A stretch of 64,000 nucleotides of DNA from Nocardia sp. NBC_00508. Its GTDB lineage: Bacteria; Actinomycetota; Actinomycetes; Mycobacteriales; Mycobacteriaceae. Both the position numbers and the translations under genes were made by a program. A model generated the notes under the pieces. That model saw nothing but the letters and a program-made list of their open reading frames with translations, had not been told where the DNA came from and did not search any database. The stretch spans positions 5,270,001 to 5,334,000 of the forward strand of contig NZ_CP107852.1 of the NCBI RefSeq assembly GCF_036346875.1, in the 5' to 3' direction. This document shows positions 60,258-64,000 of the stretch, one piece after another. Each line of letters opens with the position of its first letter. The first letter of the stretch is position 1.

Positions 60258-60908
60258 CTACACGCCATCCACCGCTAGCCGGTACCTGCTCTCCAGGCCG
60301 TCGAGCAGCGATTCCAGACCGACCTCGAAAGCGTCCCGATCGATCCGTTGTTCCCGATCGGCCAGCAGGTGCGCCTCGTTCAGATGTGGATACGCGTCGG
60401 CGTAGACCGCCGCGTCGGACGGGAAGCCCGCGGCGAACGAGCCGAGGGACGCCCCCGTGAGGAAATACCGCATGAGTGTGCCGACGGTGGTGGCCTCCCG
60501 GCGCGGCCAGCCCGCCGCGACGAGGCCGCCGAAGACCGCGTCGGCCATGCGCAGTGCGTTCGGCCGATGACCTGGCCCGCTGGCCAGGGCCGGAACGATG
60601 CGTGGGTGCGCGGCCATCGCGGTGCGATAGGAGCGCGCCCAGGCACGCAGCGATGCTCGCCAGTCCGGGTTGGCGGCCGAGAGTTGGTCGAACATGGCGA
60701 TGTCGACTTCGCCGAGCACGGCGTCGACCACCGCATCGATGAGGTCGTCCTTGGTGCGGACGTGGTTGTACAGCGACGGTCCCTGCACTCCCAGTTCGGT
60801 GGCCAGCCGTCGCGTCGACACGGCCGCCAGCCCTTCGGCGTCGACGAGGGCGAGCGCGGTCTCGACGATGCGCTCGCGGGTCAGCAGCGGCCTGCGCGGT
60901 CGGGCCAT
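60258..60908 (-). CDS. TetR-family regulator
   Basis: 216 residues. HTH: LTRERIVETALALVDAEGLAAVSTRRLATELGVQGPSLYNHVRTKDDLIDAVVDAVLGEV. Ligand domain TetR_C_1-like with WRASLRAWARSYRTAMAAHPRIVPALASGP and FEVGLESLLDGLESRYRLAVDGV. ATG 60908 is used; the extra upstream frame is not needed. Divergent from the broken acyl-CoA synthetase at 61049 with two operator copies between. Confidence 0.92.
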   Translation of the reverse strand: MARPRRPLLTRERIVETALALVDAEGLAAVSTRRLATELGVQGPSLYNHVRTKDDLIDAVVDAVLGEVDIAMFDQLSAANPDWRASLRAWARSYRTAMAAHPRIVPALASGPGHRPNALRMADAVFGGLVAAGWPRREATTVGTLMRYFLTGASLGSFAAGFPSDAAVYADAYPHLNEAHLLADREQRIDRDAFEVGLESLLDGLESRYRLAVDGV

Positions 60909-60952
60909 CGGGGACTCCTTTCGATCTGCCGCATTGTCGCAGCCAGGCACTG

Positions 60953-61011
60953 ATACTTGCGCCGCTGGTTTCAGTGTCCTACGGTGTGACGGAAACTTGC
61001 GCTGCTAGTTT
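60953..61011. promoter_or_regulatory. Two operator copies for the divergent TetR
   Basis: ATACTTGCGCCGCTGGTTT (60953-60971) and AAACTTGCGCTGCTAGTTT (60993-61011) are near-identical imperfect palindromes exactly 40 bases apart. They lie between the tetR start (60908) and the next plus-strand gene start (61049). Confidence 0.7.
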
Positions 61012-61048
61012 TTTGGAGAGCGATGTCGAGATTCATCAGGCGGTCGGT

Positions 61049-61392
61049 ATGAACGCCACCCTGTCGTTGGCCGGCATCCTGGCCGGACAGGCGAGACGGC
61101 GGCCGGATCGGGCCGCGCTGATATACGGGTCGCAGCGAATCGCCTTCGCTCAGTTGTGGCATCGGGCGCGCGGGCAGGCCGCGGCGTTGATCGACCTCGG
61201 GGTGCAGCCCGGTGACCGGGCAGCGCTGATATGCCCGAATCTGGTGGATTTCCCGTGGCCTACTACGCGATACTCATCTCGGTCACGGATGTTCCCGGCG
61301 GCGTGCAGGCCGAGCGTCGTATAACGATCGCCGCCGAGGGGGCGCAGCGTCCGGCATGTGTCGCCGAGAGCATTGTTCGGTACCTCGGCTGA
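61049..61392 (+). pseudogene. Fragment of an AMP-dependent acyl-CoA synthetase, frameshifted and truncated
   Basis: From ATG 61049 the frame gives LAGILAGQARRRPDRAALIYGSQRIAFAQLWHRARGQAAALIDLGVQPGDRAALICPNLVDFP, the N-terminus of an acyl-CoA synthetase/long-chain ligase. At about 61254 a base is missing: the natural continuation VAYYAIL is in the next frame, which runs to TGA 61392 but loses homology after a few codons. The adenylation core (residues 150-500 of a normal enzyme) is absent. Its regulator is the TetR gene beside it. Confidence 0.8.
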
Positions 61393-61590
61393 ATTCACTC
61401 ACATTTCTTCTCTCGGGATAGAGTCATGCCTATTTTCGATATTGCGGTGCGGATGAGTGCATAGTTGTCGTCGGAGCCAAAATTCGGTTCGTGACTTATG
61501 TGGGTGACGTAGTGACAGTGCTGGATCGGTAGTTCAGGATGAAAGTGTCCGTATAAAGATTCGATTACGGACGCTCAGGAAAGGCTTGCA

Positions 61591-62733
61591 ATGAAGCACG
61601 GAATTCGTCGCCACGTATTCGGCGCCGCGGTTGTCGCCGGTATCACCACTCTCGCCATGAGCCTCGGCGTCGCGGCCGCCGACACGGAACCGGATGTTAG
61701 GTCACCGGAGCAACAACTCGTCGACGAGCTGGCCGCGGGGCTGGGAGCCGCACCCGACGGCAGGCAACCGAAGGTGATCGTGGACTCCGGCAGCAGCTCG
61801 GGTTCGGCTGCGCGCAGCTACGCATCCGCCGCGGTCGGCGAAGGTCCCGAGATGTCCGCCTACCTGGCGGCTTTCATGCACGCGCTGGCTCATCCCGACG
61901 CGTCGCCGCCCGGAGTCAACCGGGAGAACTGCACCCCGTCGCCCGCGCACCCGCGGCCTGTGGTCCTGGTGCACGGGACCTGGCTGAACGCCTACGACAC
62001 CTTCGCGTACCTGTCGCCCCGGTTGGCGCGTGCCGGATACTGCGTCTACGCATTCAATTACGGCCGATCCGGTCTTTTGCAGGGCGGTGGCATCGGCCCG
62101 ATTATGCCCGGCCGCTACGGTGTGGGCCCGATGGAGGATTCCGCGCGGCAATTGCGCGATTTCGTCGAGCAGGTGCGCGCCACGACCGGGGCGGACCGGG
62201 TCGATCTCATCGGCCACTCCCAGGGTGGGCCGGTGTCGAGCCAGTACATGAAGTTCGAGGGCGGCGCCGACAAGGTCGGAAAACTGATCACCTTCGGAGC
62301 GACCCACCACGGCACCTCGCTGATGGGAATGGCCACCCTCGGGCGGCTGATCACCGATATCGGCATCAATATTCTGGGTTTCTATGAGCCGATCGTGGGC
62401 CAAGCGAATATCCAGCAGGCGGTCGGATCGCGGTTCTACGCGAAATTGAACGAAAGCGGCGACACCGTGCCCGGCGTCGAGTACACGTCGGTGGGCCCCC
62501 GGCACGACGAGGTCTCCAATCCCTATGAATGGACCTTCTTGACACCGGGACCGGATGCGACGGTGCACAACATCACTCTGCAGGACGGCTGTGCCGAGGA
62601 CTGGTCCGATCACCTGACGATCATGTACTCCCCCCGCGCGGCCTCGATCGCCCTGCGTGCCCTCGATCCGGACGCGAATCCGAATCTCGTCTGCGCCTTC
62701 AACCCGTGGATGATCGGAGGGGCGAGTCACTGA
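61591..62733 (+). CDS. Secreted triacylglycerol lipase/esterase
   Basis: 380 residues. A signal peptide (about 1-30, ending GVAAAD) is followed by a 75-residue lead and the lipase domain: RPVVLVHGTWLNAYDTFAYLSPRLARAGYCVYAFNYG (oxyanion), VDLIGHSQGGPVSSQYMKFEGG (catalytic Ser in GHSQG), GATHHGTSL, and the catalytic His in DWSDHLTIMYSPRAAS. Bacterial lipase family 2-like, secreted. ATG 61591 follows AGGAAAGG. Followed by a terminator-like hairpin. Confidence 0.93.
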   Translation: MKHGIRRHVFGAAVVAGITTLAMSLGVAAADTEPDVRSPEQQLVDELAAGLGAAPDGRQPKVIVDSGSSSGSAARSYASAAVGEGPEMSAYLAAFMHALAHPDASPPGVNRENCTPSPAHPRPVVLVHGTWLNAYDTFAYLSPRLARAGYCVYAFNYGRSGLLQGGGIGPIMPGRYGVGPMEDSARQLRDFVEQVRATTGADRVDLIGHSQGGPVSSQYMKFEGGADKVGKLITFGATHHGTSLMGMATLGRLITDIGINILGFYEPIVGQANIQQAVGSRFYAKLNESGDTVPGVEYTSVGPRHDEVSNPYEWTFLTPGPDATVHNITLQDGCAEDWSDHLTIMYSPRAASIALRALDPDANPNLVCAFNPWMIGGASH

Positions 62734-62750
62734 TCCCATCGAAGCGATCG

Positions 62751-62797
62751 GCCCTGTGGCCCGGTCCTTGGTGTGCGCCAGGGCCGGGCCACAGGGC
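62751..62797 (+). terminator. Terminator hairpin of the lipase gene
   Basis: GCCCTGTGGCCCGGTCCT (62751-62768) pairs with AGGGCCGGGCCACAGGGC (62780-62797) with one mismatch or G-U near the loop, then TGTCTC. It lies 18 bases after the stop. Confidence 0.65.
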
Positions 62798-63563
62798 TGT
62801 CTCAGCGCGAAAGGATCAGACACTCGATTCGATCGCGACGCTGCCGCGGGTGACCGCCCGGCCAGTCGGCGCCGACCCGTTCCCGATGAAGAACTCGCGA
62901 GCGGTGGGTATCGCTGGCCGCTTCATCTTCGCACTGATGCGAGCGATGGTGGTACGCAGCAGTATTCGCCGTGCGATTCCAAGGTGTCGCGATCTCCTGC
63001 GCGCCCGCCGGGCGGGTGTGCCGACGCCGTCGCAGGAGTTGTGAGAGTGCATCATGCCGCGTAGTTCCGCACTGTGCACGACCGGTATCCGCGAATCGAC
63101 AACAGATAGAATCAGTGAGCTGCATCACATCTCGGTGCGTGTAGTGAACTTCGGGCACCCCCGTGTCGGGTATGCCACCGGCTCCTGTGATATTTCCGGC
63201 CGTGCCGCGACATCCAGTGGGCGCGCGGGATGACGGCACCGCTACACGCTCGGATAGCTGCCGGTAATGAAAACGCGGGGTTACATATACCGAACCGCTC
63301 GGCGATACGGCACGTCCGAGCCGTGGCATCGATTGTTGCTTGGGGATAGCAGTCCTCCGGTTTCGGCGAACGGGCGCAGGAATGTGCCCCTGGACACACA
63401 CGCGTGCCCGTGGAACTCTGAGTGCGGGAAGGGGTATCGACGCGGTGTTATCGAAGGGGCTGAATCTTCTCACCGCCGATCGTCAATTGAGCAAACCGCC
63501 CGTGCGACAACGGTGTCTCATCACGGTGGACCAACCTTGCGTCTGACAGATGCGGGAGTCTGA
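62798..63563. other. Long gene-free stretch upstream of the NRPS
   Basis: About 765 bases. The minus strand offers an open frame whose end (RILLRTTIARISAKMKRP) looks somewhat protein-like, but it has no clear start or homology. GC content falls toward 63240-63560. The promoter of the NRPS must lie here; I searched for a full iron box (TTAGGTTAGGCTAACCTAA type) and did not find one. Confidence 0.4.
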
Positions 63564-64000
63564 GTGTTGAAAAATACTGAAAACTTTGTCGAGCCGACGA
63601 ATAGTCCGATCGAATACCGACCACCCGGTGTGGAATCGTCCGAACAAGCACGCGCAGAAAAGATTGCACGATTGCGTGATCTATGGTCTGCGGTGACGAG
63701 CGCTCCGGCGGAGAATCTGTCGGATGACTTTCCGCTGACCATGGAATCGCTGCACGCGATCGCCCTCAAGTCCGCCATCGAGACGGATTTCGGTGTCGAA
63801 CTGGATCTCGATGTTTTCTTCGAGCGGTGCACGCTGGGCGTGCTGGCCGATGAAATCCAGGCGGTCCAGGTGCTGCAGGGCGCGCGAAATATCGCATTCC
63901 ATCATTTCGAGCCGCGACCGGAATCGGCCTTCGAGCCATTTCCGCTGACCGATGTCCAGCACGCCTATTGGCTGGGCAGCCAGGCTTTCGAACTCGGGGG
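63564..64000 (+). CDS. Non-ribosomal peptide synthetase, N-terminal carrier and start of condensation domain (cut by window edge)
   Basis: GTG 63564 has GGGAG 6 bases upstream. The visible 145 residues begin with a short polar lead, then a carrier domain of about 75 residues (ARLRDLWSAVTSAPAENL, SDDFPLTMESLHAIALKS with the candidate phosphopantetheine Ser in ESL, FFERCTLGVLADEIQ), then EPFPLTDVQHAYWLGSQAFEL, the opening signature of condensation/heterocyclization domains. Carrier followed directly by such a domain is the MbtB/pyochelin type of siderophore synthetase, which fits a nocobactin-like pathway. Product not provable from this piece. Confidence 0.87.
   Translation, partial: MLKNTENFVEPTNSPIEYRPPGVESSEQARAEKIARLRDLWSAVTSAPAENLSDDFPLTMESLHAIALKSAIETDFGVELDLDVFFERCTLGVLADEIQAVQVLQGARNIAFHHFEPRPESAFEPFPLTDVQHAYWLGSQAFELG

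Noticed and set aside
62802..63473. 223-codon minus-strand frame after the lipase
   Set aside because: Irregular His/Arg-rich sequence; it spans the AT-richer promoter region of the NRPS and lacks domain features.
1..64000. CRISPR array, rRNA operon or intact insertion sequence
   Set aside because: No regularly spaced direct repeats with unique spacers, no 16S/23S/5S motifs and no transposase frame were seen; the only mobile-element trace is the integrase fragment at 59799-60116.

Overview
The window is very GC-rich actinobacterial DNA. A Nocardia-type genome is the best guess, from the tmRNA tag (ADSHQREYALAA), an antigen-85-type mycolyltransferase, a LexA/SOS box of the actinobacterial form, many GTG starts, many TetR/MarR/IclR/LysR regulators beside efflux pumps or oxidoreductases, and an NRPS start with siderophore-like architecture at the right edge. 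This is inference from family content; no 16S rRNA is present.

Layout. 1-5640: end of a possible helicase (HRDC tail), a metallophosphoesterase broken by an internal deletion, a small membrane protein, smpB, two tandem branched-chain-amino-acid-type binding lipoproteins on the opposite strand, then tmRNA (ssrA) with a strong terminator. 5679-5960: a 74-bp tandem repeat. 6446-26810: ordinary accessory chromosome with a kinase-fold protein lacking catalytic residues, acetyltransferase, SDRs, EamA exporter, Usp, GlxA-type regulator, MarR/MFS pair, hydrolase, thioredoxin-like protein, dehydratase, VOC protein, ArsC, sirtuin, lactone oxidase and a TetR/DHA2-efflux pair with two operator copies. 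27245-32317: DUF190 protein, phosphoglucomutase, MFS, GNAT and a membrane-anchored DsbA-like protein. 32587-32833: an orphan SOS box, tRNA-Ala(GGC) and its terminator. 32948-36088: FAD monooxygenase/TetR pair and an aminoglycoside-phosphotransferase-like protein.

36473-45753 is the most distinctive block: a translationally coupled catabolic operon on the minus strand (MFS transporter, Fae-like formaldehyde-activating enzyme, enolase-superfamily dehydratase, aldehyde dehydrogenase, 3-hydroxyisobutyrate-dehydrogenase-like enzyme, iron alcohol dehydrogenase, a 57-residue ALDH N-terminal mini-gene, second aldehyde dehydrogenase) with a divergent IclR regulator. It reads as import, dehydration and oxidation of a hydroxy or sugar acid with a formaldehyde-linked or Fae-derived step that is not assigned to a known pathway.

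45698-64000: a truncated membrane protein, an unknown 318-residue protein, mycolyltransferase, lipase-maturation-factor-like membrane protein, DUF2867 protein behind a perfect 24-bp palindrome, flavin amine oxidase, a P450 without the usual ExxR and I-helix threonine, a Zn/Mn-type ABC importer behind a DtxR-like box, MDR and SDR oxidoreductases with a LysR regulator, then a scarred zone (thiolase remnant, tyrosine-recombinase remnant, frameshifted acyl-CoA-synthetase remnant beside a TetR gene with paired operators), a secreted lipase, a long gene-free leader and the start of an NRPS with carrier and condensation domains.
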